Shown here piece by piece: positions 23,418 to 31,533 of a DNA stretch of 34,798 bases (its first letter is position 1; the number at the start of each line of letters is the position of its first letter). The stretch comes from Euryarchaeota archaeon UBA4 (lineage in GTDB: Archaea > Thermoplasmatota > Poseidoniia > Poseidoniales > Thalassarchaeaceae). The stretch lies in assembly GCA_002497985.1 (NCBI GenBank), contig DAFQ01000009.1, forward strand, positions 1 to 34,798, given 5' to 3'. A program made the position numbers and the translations under genes. Under the pieces are notes generated by a model. The model was not told where the DNA came from and ran no database searches. It worked only from the letters and a program-made list of their open reading frames with translations.

Positions 23418-25187
23418 TTAGTTAGTATAGAAATACTCGCCAGACGCCTTTTGTTCCCTGTCCTTAACGCTATCCGGCTTGTTGATTCGAGGCCTTTTCG
23501 ACTCGTGGTCACGCCTGAAGGTCACCCCGACGCCTGACAGGAACCTGTTCATTCCCTTTCGAAGGCTCAGTGGCCCCATGGCGAAGCCAGATTTCCCTCC
23601 CTCTCCCTCGAAGACCAGGAGTGAGTCACTGACAATGTCGATGAAGTAAATGTCATGATCAATGACCATAGCAGCCTTTTCGTTGCTTTCCATGGTTCTC
23701 CTGATGGCCTTGGCTGCCTCCATCCTTGCATTAGCATCCAGATGGGCACTCGGTTCGTCCATTAGATACAAGTCAGCCTCTCTACCTAGGCAAATCGCTA
23801 TGCTCACTGCTTGCAATTCCCCTCCGGAAAGCCTCTGAGCTTGCAAATCAAGCATCTTGTCAACCTGAAGTGGTCTGATTACCTGGGTGTGGAACTCGCC
23901 CGAGCGCCACTTCCCGCCTATTTCCGTGTCCAACCAGTCCTGAACACTTCCTTCAAAGTCGGTACTGACATGTTGAGGCTTGTACGAAACATTGGCTTCC
24001 ATCGTGCACCACCCCTGATCCGGTTCGATCTCCCCAGCAATCATTCGGACCATTGTCGACTTTCCTGTCGCGTTGGGCCCGACAACCCCAATCACCTCGG
24101 CAGAGCGAACTTCACCCTGGCCGGTTTTGAGTTGGAAATCCCCCAACTTCTTCTCCATATCCCCCCATTGCAGGATCGGGATTCCAATGTCCTCGCCTCT
24201 GGTCCTCCCTCTGACGAATCGTATCGGTTTGTCCCTAATCCTCACGTTCTCCTCTGCCAGGAAGCCATCGAGGTATGCGTTAATGGCGGTCCGAGTTGAA
24301 CGGGGCGGCGTGAAAATCCCATATGCAGCACGCTCTCCGTAAATTATGTGCAGAAGATCGCAAAGAACATCTAGAATCGCTAGGTCGTGCTCTACTACCA
24401 AGACCCTCTTTCCCTTGGAAGCCAAGTCTTGTATGATGCCAACCATCCGCATCCTCTCATAGATGTCCAAGTAGGAAGAAGGCTCGTCGAAGAAGTAAAC
24501 ATCGGCTTCCTTGAGTATGGTGGCACAGATGGCGACACGTTGCAACTCTCCCCCAGAGAGTCCAGTCAGATCCCTCTCCAGAAGGTGGTCAACTGCTATC
24601 CTCTTGGCACACTCCTCTAGATCCCCCCTATCGTCTACTCGTGAAAGGAGCCCTCTCACCTTTCCATCCCAGAGTTTGGGCAGCTTGTCGATGTACTGGG
24701 GCTTGACTGCGATGCTAACCTCGCCTTCAGAGACTAGTCCCAAGTAGTCCCGCAACTCCCCCCGGGGGAACGTGGAGACAACCTCCTCCCAATCTGGAGG
24801 TGGATTTTGCCAGTCACCAAGGTTCGGCCTTACTGATCCAGATAGGAGATTTATTGCTGTAGACTTGCCTATGCCATTCGGCCCTAGAATTCCAACTACT
24901 GATTCTTTGGCAGGCGTCGGTAGTCGGAACAATCGGAACCCATTGAGGCTGTAACGATGGGTCATATCATGATCTAGCTCCTCAGGCAGATTGATGATCT
25001 TGACCGCGTCACCCGGGCAAAGTTTAGCCCTAGTGAAACACACTGGGCATGCCATCTCAAGGATCTTGAATTTGCCATCCTCGAGTTGTATGCACTCACC
25101 GCCACACATGCCAGCATATTTCTCGAGGTACATGAAAGCCGAGCTGTTCGGCTTGCACCTTTCCTCCAGCAATACCGCTATCCTCAT
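23418..25187 (-). CDS. ABCE1/Rli1 ribosome-recycling ATPase with reduced iron-sulfur domain
   Basis: Splits ribosomes after termination. 589 aa from ATG 25187, chosen because it begins the conserved RIAVL and has GAGGGAAT upstream. The first nucleotide-binding domain has GPNGIGKST, LSGGELQRV, FFDEPSSYLD and VVEHD; the second has GPNATGKST, LSGGELQAV, LMDEPSAHLD and VIDHD. The ending SVKDREQKASGEYFYTN fits the family hinge and tail. The N-terminal ferredoxin-like domain keeps only six Cys (11, 28, 32, 47, 50, 57) where ABCE1 normally has at least eight for two 4Fe-4S clusters, and the CxxCxxCxxxCP motif is broken (CPVCFTRAKLCPG). Confidence 0.95.
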   Translation of the reverse strand: MRIAVLLEERCKPNSSAFMYLEKYAGMCGGECIQLEDGKFKILEMACPVCFTRAKLCPGDAVKIINLPEELDHDMTHRYSLNGFRLFRLPTPAKESVVGILGPNGIGKSTAINLLSGSVRPNLGDWQNPPPDWEEVVSTFPRGELRDYLGLVSEGEVSIAVKPQYIDKLPKLWDGKVRGLLSRVDDRGDLEECAKRIAVDHLLERDLTGLSGGELQRVAICATILKEADVYFFDEPSSYLDIYERMRMVGIIQDLASKGKRVLVVEHDLAILDVLCDLLHIIYGERAAYGIFTPPRSTRTAINAYLDGFLAEENVRIRDKPIRFVRGRTRGEDIGIPILQWGDMEKKLGDFQLKTGQGEVRSAEVIGVVGPNATGKSTMVRMIAGEIEPDQGWCTMEANVSYKPQHVSTDFEGSVQDWLDTEIGGKWRSGEFHTQVIRPLQVDKMLDLQAQRLSGGELQAVSIAICLGREADLYLMDEPSAHLDANARMEAAKAIRRTMESNEKAAMVIDHDIYFIDIVSDSLLVFEGEGGKSGFAMGPLSLRKGMNRFLSGVGVTFRRDHESKRPRINKPDSVKDREQKASGEYFYTN

Positions 25188-25253
25188 GACATTCCCTCTT
25201 GCAATTCGCTCAATACTTCTTCTGTCCTTCACGCCTATGGCGGCCCTTTGTAC

Positions 25254-26504
25254 TCATACCGCCAAGAAGCGGTACCTGGCATACACATATCCAGCTAGGG
25301 CGATTTTCTCCGACTTCGACAGCTGAACCCTCTCGGTGAAAACATCGCCCCCCTTCTTCTTTATCTTCGACATGATGGATTCGTAGAACTTCGCCATTGC
25401 AGCAGGCGAGTACCTGGATGCCTTGTCTAGCATGGGGAGAAGTTTGAATGCCCTGTCCCTGTAACGATCAGCTTGTTCGATGAAGTCCTCGACAAACGGC
25501 TTCCATCCTGGGTTGGAGAGCATGGAGCCCCCATTTAGGATGTCTTCCGGAGTGATGCCAAACCTGGCGAGATCCTCAACAGGAAGGTAAATCCTGTTTC
25601 TGGCAGCGTCTTCTGCAACGTCCCTTAGGATATTTGTCAGTTGCATGTAGATTCCCCAAGCTTCTGCATACTCCCTCGCTAGAGGGTCATCGTACCCGTA
25701 TATCTCAATGCAAACCAAACCCACCGTTGAAGCAACGCGATAGCAGTAAGAATAGAGATCTTCGAAGGTTTCGTAGCGGTTTCTGTGGAAGTCATCTTCC
25801 ATTCCACTGATCATATCGTCCAACGATTGGCGATGAATCCCAAAAGTCTGCACAGTGTCCTTCAATGCAATGAAAATAGGGTCAGTGGACGTTACATCCT
25901 CGTAAGCTGTGGACAATTTCTTCCTGTAGTAGAAAAGTTGCGACATCTTGTCGTTGTAGGACGATCTTTCCACGACGGGCTCCCCTCTTGTCAGCCTCTC
26001 GATCCTCTCTCTGTAGTCCCGCGACTCCGGGTCATCAGACGACCCACCGGGAAAGTGATCGACGTAGTCCCCATCGGCAATGTCATCGGCCCTGCGGCAG
26101 AATGCGTAGTAGGCACAAATGGAACGCCTCTGAAGGTCCGGGAGGTACTTGAACGAGTGGTAGAAGTTACCAGCCTCCCTCCTCGTCAACTCCTCGCAGT
26201 AGTCATATGCGGTTTCAATGATACTTTGCGGGACCTCTGGCTCGGACCAAATCGCAGCATCCACATGGGCAAATGGGTTGACCAACTCTCCTCTCGGACC
26301 AATTACGCCCATGAAAATGGCCCCTTCACGAACTGCTTCTAGGGCGGTAATGCTAATCGCTCTGGCAGCTTCTTTGGTCACGCCCACGGTTCTACGGACT
26401 CTTTCTATGCTCCTAGATTCAACATCCGGCTCAACTATCGAAATGCTCCGCTCGCTAACCAATCCCAACGGTCGGACGGTGTCCGGCTCGTGCGTTTCAG
26501 TCAT
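25254..26504 (-). CDS. crtB: Phytoene synthase-like head-to-head prenyltransferase with N-terminal extension
   Basis: Condenses two prenyl diphosphates head to head; phytoene synthase makes phytoene from two geranylgeranyl diphosphates. 416 aa. The catalytic domain starts near residue 97 (AYDYCEELTRREAGNFYHSF). Asp-rich motif one is RRADDIAD and motif two is NILRDVAEDAARNRIYLP, the typical pair. The roughly 92 residues before it are not part of the family; they look helical and contain no known motif to me. In the same direction, 84 bases upstream, lies a paralogous synthase. No other carotenoid gene is certain in the window. Confidence 0.85.
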   Translation of the reverse strand: MTETHEPDTVRPLGLVSERSISIVEPDVESRSIERVRRTVGVTKEAARAISITALEAVREGAIFMGVIGPRGELVNPFAHVDAAIWSEPEVPQSIIETAYDYCEELTRREAGNFYHSFKYLPDLQRRSICAYYAFCRRADDIADGDYVDHFPGGSSDDPESRDYRERIERLTRGEPVVERSSYNDKMSQLFYYRKKLSTAYEDVTSTDPIFIALKDTVQTFGIHRQSLDDMISGMEDDFHRNRYETFEDLYSYCYRVASTVGLVCIEIYGYDDPLAREYAEAWGIYMQLTNILRDVAEDAARNRIYLPVEDLARFGITPEDILNGGSMLSNPGWKPFVEDFIEQADRYRDRAFKLLPMLDKASRYSPAAMAKFYESIMSKIKKKGGDVFTERVQLSKSEKIALAGYVYARYRFLAV

Positions 26505-26546
26505 GCTCCTTCGTTCCGAGCGCCAAAGGCCTGCTATTGAACCTCA

Positions 26547-26593
26547 CCCAAGTTTGGGCGAATAATCATTCGAGCCCTTAGGGCTCGATTATT
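26547..26593. repeat. Two inverted repeats between the two synthase genes, possible terminator
   Basis: A bulged stem of 13 bp is formed by AATAATCATTCGAGCCC (26561-26577, four-base bulge) and GGGCTCGATTATT (26581-26593) around loop TTA, covering the stop codon of the squalene-synthase-like gene. A second short perfect repeat, CCCAAGTTTGGG, sits at 26547-26558. Together they may end or slow minus-strand transcription, or shape the mRNA between the two genes. Confidence 0.45.
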
Positions 26594-27596
26594 CCCTCTG
26601 GGACTTGAGTAGCTTGGAGCACCTTCTCTTCGAAGATATTGACAGCACCGTCTTCTTAGTCAGCTCATTTATTTCATCCCGGGAAATTTTTACTCTATTT
26701 TCCCCATCAAGGACGTTGTCCTCCCTTAGGAGTGAGATGGTCCTCTGCCCGATGAGTACAGGTAGCATGCACGCCCCCCTCAGTCTGAATTGGGAATATG
26801 GCAGCATTTCGATATATTCAATCGCCGAATCAAGATGTTCGTCTGCCCTGTCTAGTAATTGGTCGAATAGCTCTCTGAATTTCTCCATATTGCCTGGTTC
26901 CTTGAGGTCTTCTGGGACGAGTCCATGACTCTCTAATTGATCGAGTGGGATGTAACATCTGCCTAGTCGCAAATCTTCAGGGATGTCTCGCAGTATGTTG
27001 ATTAGCTGTAGCGCCTTTCCGAATCTTACGCCTTTTTCAAAGAGCTTCTTCTCGGTCTCCCTGTTTACCTTGAATTGATGTTCAAGGGACATGCTAGTCC
27101 AGAACTCACCAACACTCCCGGCTACCCTGTATGCATAGTCATCTAACTCATCGTAGTTTCTCAGAGGCGTTATCACGTTCCCTTTCCCCGCTCCAAATCT
27201 TTGCAAATCAAGGCTCTGGCCTCCGACAATAATTCCCAAACAAGTTCTGATGATTTCCCTGTCCCTCTCGGGTAGTTCGAATAGTAACTGTATGGGCTCC
27301 TCCGCTCTGGAAAGAAGCCTGGCTTCAGCGGGGTTCTTCTGATATTTCGCGAGATCGGACATATCTGGCATTGAATCAGATAGTCCCTGCGCCCTATCGT
27401 TGTAGGATTCCAGAGTTTCCAACAGTTCTTCCGTAGTGCCGCTATTGGAATCGGCAATAGTGTCTGCAATCCTCGCTAGCAGATACAGAAGCCCCATCTG
27501 CTTCCTGACTCCCGATGGAAGCTTATTCAGGGTGAGGTAGAATGATCTCGACGTCTCTTCGAGTAACTTGTCAATAGATGGTTCCAGTCCTCCCAT
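26589..27596 (-). CDS. Squalene synthase-like head-to-head prenyltransferase
   Basis: 335 aa from ATG 27596, which has GGAGGGAG at good spacing; TTG 27609-27611 is unlikely. Expected reaction: two farnesyl diphosphates to squalene (via presqualene diphosphate). Visible motifs are SRSFYLTLNKLPSGVRKQMG, YLLARIADTIADS (Asp-rich motif one) and QLINILRDIPEDLRLGRCYIP (motif two), followed by a C-terminal RLRGACMLPVLIGQRTI. There is no membrane anchor at the C-terminus. It belongs to the same superfamily as the downstream phytoene-synthase-like gene; product specificity is inferred, not proven. Confidence 0.85.
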   Translation of the reverse strand: MGGLEPSIDKLLEETSRSFYLTLNKLPSGVRKQMGLLYLLARIADTIADSNSGTTEELLETLESYNDRAQGLSDSMPDMSDLAKYQKNPAEARLLSRAEEPIQLLFELPERDREIIRTCLGIIVGGQSLDLQRFGAGKGNVITPLRNYDELDDYAYRVAGSVGEFWTSMSLEHQFKVNRETEKKLFEKGVRFGKALQLINILRDIPEDLRLGRCYIPLDQLESHGLVPEDLKEPGNMEKFRELFDQLLDRADEHLDSAIEYIEMLPYSQFRLRGACMLPVLIGQRTISLLREDNVLDGENRVKISRDEINELTKKTVLSISSKRRCSKLLKSQRE

Positions 27597-27611
27597 GCAA
27601 ACTCCCTCCAA

Positions 27612-27627
27612 GTGCCCCCCCGGGCAC
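27612..27627. repeat. GC-rich inverted repeat after sucD
   Basis: GTGCCC at 27612-27617 and GGGCAC at 27622-27627 are separated by CCCC and can form a six-bp hairpin in the 38-base gap between sucD and the squalene-synthase-like gene. It may separate the two cotranscribed units; no T-run follows. Confidence 0.3.
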
Positions 27628-27634
27628 CATGCAT

Positions 27635-28561
27635 CTAAGACTCTCGCAATCCAGCATCGACTAGAGCCCTAACTAGCACTTCGCCAATCTCCGACGGGTC
27701 TCTCGCTACGTAGATGCCAGCAGCCTCGAATGCAGAGAACTTCTCTGCAGCAGTACCTTTCCCGCCGGAAATTATTGCACCTGCGTGACCCATCCTCTTC
27801 CCAGGGGGGGCCGTTGAGCCTGCAACGAAGCCAACAACCGGCTTCGTCATGTTGGACTCCACCCATTCAGCAGCTTCTTCCTCCGCGGAACCGCCTATCT
27901 CCCCAATCATAACTACAGCAACAGTCTCAGGGTCACTCTCGAATGCAGACAGGCAATCGATGAAGCCAGTGCCATTGACGGGGTCCCCGCCAATTCCAAC
28001 ACAGGTTGTCTGACCCTCGTCAACGCTCATCGTCTGAGCGACTGCCTCGTATGTCAGAGTGCCGGATTTGGATACAATCCCAATACGCCCCTTTTCGTGG
28101 ATAAATGCAGGCATAATTCCAACTTTGCATCCACCATCATCACCGGGTGAGATGATGCCAGGGCAGTTCGGCCCGATTAGCCTAACATCTGGACACGAGT
28201 CTACAATGGCGACAGCCCTGACCATGTCCAGAGTCGGGATTCCTTCTGTGATGCATACTATCAAACCCCCTCCTGCCGCCTGGAAAGATTCCGCGGCATC
28301 AACAATCGCTCCAGAAGCGAATCTTGCAGGTACGTAAATCACACTAACACCCGCACCAGTCTCGGAAATGGCCTCTGACATTGAATTGAAAACAGGGACT
28401 TCCCTACCTTCCAGATCCGCGGTCTGCCCCCCCTTTCCAGGGGTGACTCCTCCAACAACGTTGGTGTTGTAGCGGGCCATCCTAATTCCGTGAAATGTTC
28501 CTTGGCGGCCTGTGATTCCTTGGATCAGTATCTTGCTATCATCATTAATCCAAATCGCCAT
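27635..28561 (-). CDS. sucD: Succinyl-CoA ligase alpha subunit
   Basis: Catalyses succinyl-CoA to succinate with NTP formation, with SucC. 308 aa, slightly above the usual 289. The N-terminal Rossmann part reads KILIQGITGRQGTFH and VVGGVTPGKGG; CoA-binding and phospho-His regions follow (IGPNCPGIISPG, SGTLTYEA, and GHAGAIISGGKGTA with the active His). The ATG overlaps the sucC stop by one base (TGATG), so the two subunits are translationally coupled. The C-terminus ends 38 bases before the next gene on the strand. Confidence 0.95.
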   Translation of the reverse strand: MAIWINDDSKILIQGITGRQGTFHGIRMARYNTNVVGGVTPGKGGQTADLEGREVPVFNSMSEAISETGAGVSVIYVPARFASGAIVDAAESFQAAGGGLIVCITEGIPTLDMVRAVAIVDSCPDVRLIGPNCPGIISPGDDGGCKVGIMPAFIHEKGRIGIVSKSGTLTYEAVAQTMSVDEGQTTCVGIGGDPVNGTGFIDCLSAFESDPETVAVVMIGEIGGSAEEEAAEWVESNMTKPVVGFVAGSTAPPGKRMGHAGAIISGGKGTAAEKFSAFEAAGIYVARDPSEIGEVLVRALVDAGLRES

Positions 28562-29769
28562 CAGTTCCCACCTCCTATGAGTTCCACAATCTTCCGTGCA
28601 CCTTCGGAAAGTGTGCTGGTGGTGTGAACAGACATTCCACTGTTGTCCAGTACTGCCTTCCCTTCCACGTGATTAGTTCCAGAGAACCTCACTACCAATG
28701 GGACGTCTAGGCCTATTTCTTCGGAAGCTTCGATTACGCTTCTTGCTACCATATCACACCGGATGATGCCCCCGAAGATATTCACTAGGATTCCCTCCAC
28801 ACTGGAGTCCTCAAGAATGATCTCGAAAGCCGCGGTAATCGACTCCTTTGTGGCCCCTCCTCCAATGTCGAGGAAGTTTGCTGGCTCGCCCCCATAGAGC
28901 TTGATGACATCCATGGAAGCCATGGCCAGCCCAGCTCCATTGACTAGACATCCTATGTTCCCATCAAGCTTCACGTAGGAAAGGCCCAGCTCGTGAGCCC
29001 TGATTTCGACCTCCTCCTCTTCAGAGAGGTCCCTCAAACCGTCCCTCCATGGGTGTCTGAAGTCTGCGTTATCATCGAAGCTGACCTTCGCATCCAATGC
29101 CACCATGCTTCCATCCTCTGTCTTGACAAGTGGGTTAATCTCGATCATCGAACAGTCTTTCTCCATGAACAGTTCATACAGGGACCCCAGCATTTCCACC
29201 ATTTCATCCGAGGACCCTCCAGACAGGCCCAATGAGGCAGCGAGCGATTCAGCATCCCCCTTTCTCAGGCCGTCCATTGGGTGTGCCCATATCTTGTGAA
29301 TTGCATCCGGGGTCTTCTCGGCGACCTCTTCTATGTCCATGCCCCCTTCAGTGGAGGCCATGAATAGTACTGACTTTGTATCCCTGTCTACAAGGATGGC
29401 AAGATAGTACTCGTGCTCTATCGAACAGCCGGATTCGACGTACATGTTACTGACAATCTTCCCCTCGGGCCCTGTTTGCTTGGTCACAAGGAGGTTTCCA
29501 GAGATGTTCTTAGCGTACTCTTCAACATCCTCTCTGGAGAAAGCGATCTTCACTCCTCCCTTCATCACCTCTTCTCCCGAAGAAGGGTCGAACAAGGTTC
29601 CCTTGCCCCTCCCTCCTGCATGGATCTGGCTCTTCACGGCGACCACCGCGGAACCTAGTGAGTCGTAGGCCGATAGCGCCTCACCTACGCTTGTACAGTG
29701 CACTCCGTCTTGCACCTTTATGCCAGACTCTCGGAACATTGCCTTTGCTTGATACTCGTGGATGTTCAT
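28561..29769 (-). CDS. sucC: Succinyl-CoA ligase beta subunit
   Basis: ATP-grasp subunit of succinyl-CoA ligase. 402 aa from ATG 29769, where the conserved MNIHEYQAKAMFRESGI begins; the reading frame stays open to 30258, but that upstream stretch is a shadow of the divergent gene. Visible motifs: AVVAVKSQIHAGGRGKG (nucleotide-binding loop), DCSMIEINPLV, and LDIGGGATKESI and NIFGGIIRCD near the end. Together with citrate synthase it supports an oxidative TCA cycle. Whether it uses ATP or GTP cannot be decided by eye. Confidence 0.95.
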   Translation of the reverse strand: MNIHEYQAKAMFRESGIKVQDGVHCTSVGEALSAYDSLGSAVVAVKSQIHAGGRGKGTLFDPSSGEEVMKGGVKIAFSREDVEEYAKNISGNLLVTKQTGPEGKIVSNMYVESGCSIEHEYYLAILVDRDTKSVLFMASTEGGMDIEEVAEKTPDAIHKIWAHPMDGLRKGDAESLAASLGLSGGSSDEMVEMLGSLYELFMEKDCSMIEINPLVKTEDGSMVALDAKVSFDDNADFRHPWRDGLRDLSEEEEVEIRAHELGLSYVKLDGNIGCLVNGAGLAMASMDVIKLYGGEPANFLDIGGGATKESITAAFEIILEDSSVEGILVNIFGGIIRCDMVARSVIEASEEIGLDVPLVVRFSGTNHVEGKAVLDNSGMSVHTTSTLSEGARKIVELIGGGN

Positions 29770-29873
29770 GATATCGTCCCGTCCACTGGCAACCCGTCTT
29801 TGAAGAATGCGCAAGAGCTCCATGCCTAACTTGGACGCGAAGCGCTCAAACCAACCTACTGTCACGCCCATCC

Positions 29874-30833
29874 ATGGACGTGCTCGTGCTGGCCGGCGGT
29901 TTTGGTACCAGACTCCGCCCTTGGACCTCGGGCAGAGCGAAACCACTCCTCCCCCTTCTCGACAAGACCCTGCTGGAACGCGTCGTTGAGTGCGTCCCCT
30001 CGGGAATGGTCGACAGAGTGGTGGTAGCCGCTGGGTACGGAATCGACGAAATGAGGGATTTCTCCTCATCAGGAGGGGCGGAATATGAGATCGTACTTTC
30101 TGTCGAGGAAGAGGCCCTCGGAACTGGGGGAGCAGTAGCAAACGCAAGAAATCACCTAACTGGAAGTGGCCCCGTCCTCGTATTGAACGGGGACCTGGTC
30201 TCCAGTGTGGATGTCGAGTCGCTAATCGACCATCACAATATGAAATCCGCTTCGGCAACCCTCTCGCTCTGGAAGGTCGAGGATCCCAGTAGGTTCGGGG
30301 TTTGTGATTTGGACCAGGGGGGAATGATCAGGAGGTTCCAGGAGAAGCCAGAGCCCGGTACTGAGTTCTCGAACTTGATCAACGCGGGATGCTCAGTCAT
30401 CAGCAGGGAGACTCTCGATTCCCTGCCAAGTGGGTCATACAGCATGGAGAGAGAAGTTTTCCCAGAAATTGCTGAATCAGGCGGAATGGCCGGGCTGGAA
30501 TTCTCGGGATACTTTGTGGATGCAGGTACTCCTGAATCATTCATTGAGGCAGCCCAGGTGTGCATCCAGAACGATCGATTCTCAAGCGGCCACATAGAAG
30601 GCGACTCTTGGCTCGGCCCTGGCTCTAAATGCGAGGGGGAGATATCTGGATGCTCGATAGGCCCCGGAGCAGTGATTTCAAGTGGCGCCAGACTGACTGA
30701 CTGCGTGGTATTGGGGGGTTCCATGGTGGGGCAAGACGCCATACTAAATCGGTGCCTAGTGGGAGAGGGGTCATCCGTTTCTCCCGAGTCCACGTTAGAT
30801 GGCAGGATAATCGGCCATGGCGAATCAGAATAG
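29874..30833 (+). CDS. Sugar nucleotidyltransferase (mannose-1-phosphate guanylyltransferase-like)
   Basis: 319 aa. The N-terminus MDVLVLAGGFGTRLRPWT and the Lys in AKPLLPLLDK are the nucleotidyltransferase core; LVLNGDLVSS carries the metal-binding Asp, and VEEEALGTGGAV is the substrate loop. The C-terminal 80 residues show hexapeptide-like repeats (SWLGPGSKCEGEISGCSIGPGAVI) of a left-handed beta-helix. It would make an NDP-sugar for glycan or lipid synthesis; exact sugar and nucleotide are uncertain. Its 3' end overlaps the tpiA start by 17 bases. Confidence 0.87.
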   Translation: MDVLVLAGGFGTRLRPWTSGRAKPLLPLLDKTLLERVVECVPSGMVDRVVVAAGYGIDEMRDFSSSGGAEYEIVLSVEEEALGTGGAVANARNHLTGSGPVLVLNGDLVSSVDVESLIDHHNMKSASATLSLWKVEDPSRFGVCDLDQGGMIRRFQEKPEPGTEFSNLINAGCSVISRETLDSLPSGSYSMEREVFPEIAESGGMAGLEFSGYFVDAGTPESFIEAAQVCIQNDRFSSGHIEGDSWLGPGSKCEGEISGCSIGPGAVISSGARLTDCVVLGGSMVGQDAILNRCLVGEGSSVSPESTLDGRIIGHGESE

Positions 30834-31533
30834 TCGGCACGGTCAAAGCACCCCTGCCTCTCGCACGTTCGTGAGCGACACTCTGGTGGTTGTGAACTTC
30901 AAGACTTACGAAGAGGCCCATGGCGCCTCTGCCGTAGAACTAGCCCGCCTCATGGAGGGAATAGAGACCGATGCTAGAATGGTAGCCGCCGTCTCCCCAC
31001 TCGATCTCGCACAGGTCGTTCAAGCGGCCCCGAATCTGGAAGTCTGGTGCCAGCACATGGACCCCATCGGATTTGGTTCCAATACTGGTTGGATAAACCC
31101 CGAGACCGCCATACAGTGGGGGGCCTCGGGAACTCTGATCAACCACGCCGAGCACAAGGTCAGCCTAGAGCACGTCGCAATGCTGCTGGATCAGGTTCCT
31201 GAGGGATTCCAAGTGTGCGCATGCGCAGCCGACACCGATGAGGCCAGGGCGCTGGCTGCCCTAGTCCCCACTTACGTGGCCGTGGAGCCGCCCGAATTGA
31301 TCGGGGGCGATGTATCGGTCACAAGCGCCGATCCAGGGGTGGTCTCCAGCACGGCAGAAGCAGTGAAGGAGACGAACGGCGACGTCGGAGTTCTTTGTGG
31401 CGCAGGGGTGAAGACCGGAGCAGATGTGGCGATGGCAGTGGAGCTTGGAACCTCGGGCGTGCTTCTGGCTAGTGGGGTGACAAAGTCATCCGACCAGGCC
31501 GCGGCTCTCACGAATCTAGTGTCGCTTCTTTAG
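30817..31533 (+). CDS. tpiA: Triosephosphate isomerase, archaeal type
   Basis: Interconverts dihydroxyacetone phosphate and glyceraldehyde 3-phosphate. 238 aa, close to the short archaeal form (about 225). It has VVNFKTYEE (the catalytic Asn-x-Lys region), the electrophilic His in LINHAEHK, the catalytic Glu in VAVEPPELIGG, and the phosphate-binding GVLCGAGVKTGADV and GVLLASGVT. The first 20 residues before VNFK are extra. The gene overlaps the nucleotidyltransferase by 17 bases and the convergent membrane gene by 26. Confidence 0.93.
   Translation: MANQNSRHGQSTPASRTFVSDTLVVVNFKTYEEAHGASAVELARLMEGIETDARMVAAVSPLDLAQVVQAAPNLEVWCQHMDPIGFGSNTGWINPETAIQWGASGTLINHAEHKVSLEHVAMLLDQVPEGFQVCACAADTDEARALAALVPTYVAVEPPELIGGDVSVTSADPGVVSSTAEAVKETNGDVGVLCGAGVKTGADVAMAVELGTSGVLLASGVTKSSDQAAALTNLVSLL

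Noticed and set aside
25188..25232. ABCE1 start 15 codons upstream
   Set aside because: The extra residues are not family-like, and the ATG at 25187 has an SD-like site and begins the conserved RIAVL.
25254..27596. Complete carotenoid or retinal gene cluster
   Set aside because: No phytoene desaturase, lycopene cyclase, Blh or rhodopsin is seen in the window.
29770..30258. Long upstream extension of the sucC reading frame
   Set aside because: It lies opposite the well-supported nucleotidyltransferase gene, reads as low-complexity Arg/Pro-rich sequence, and the SucC family begins at MNIHEYQ.
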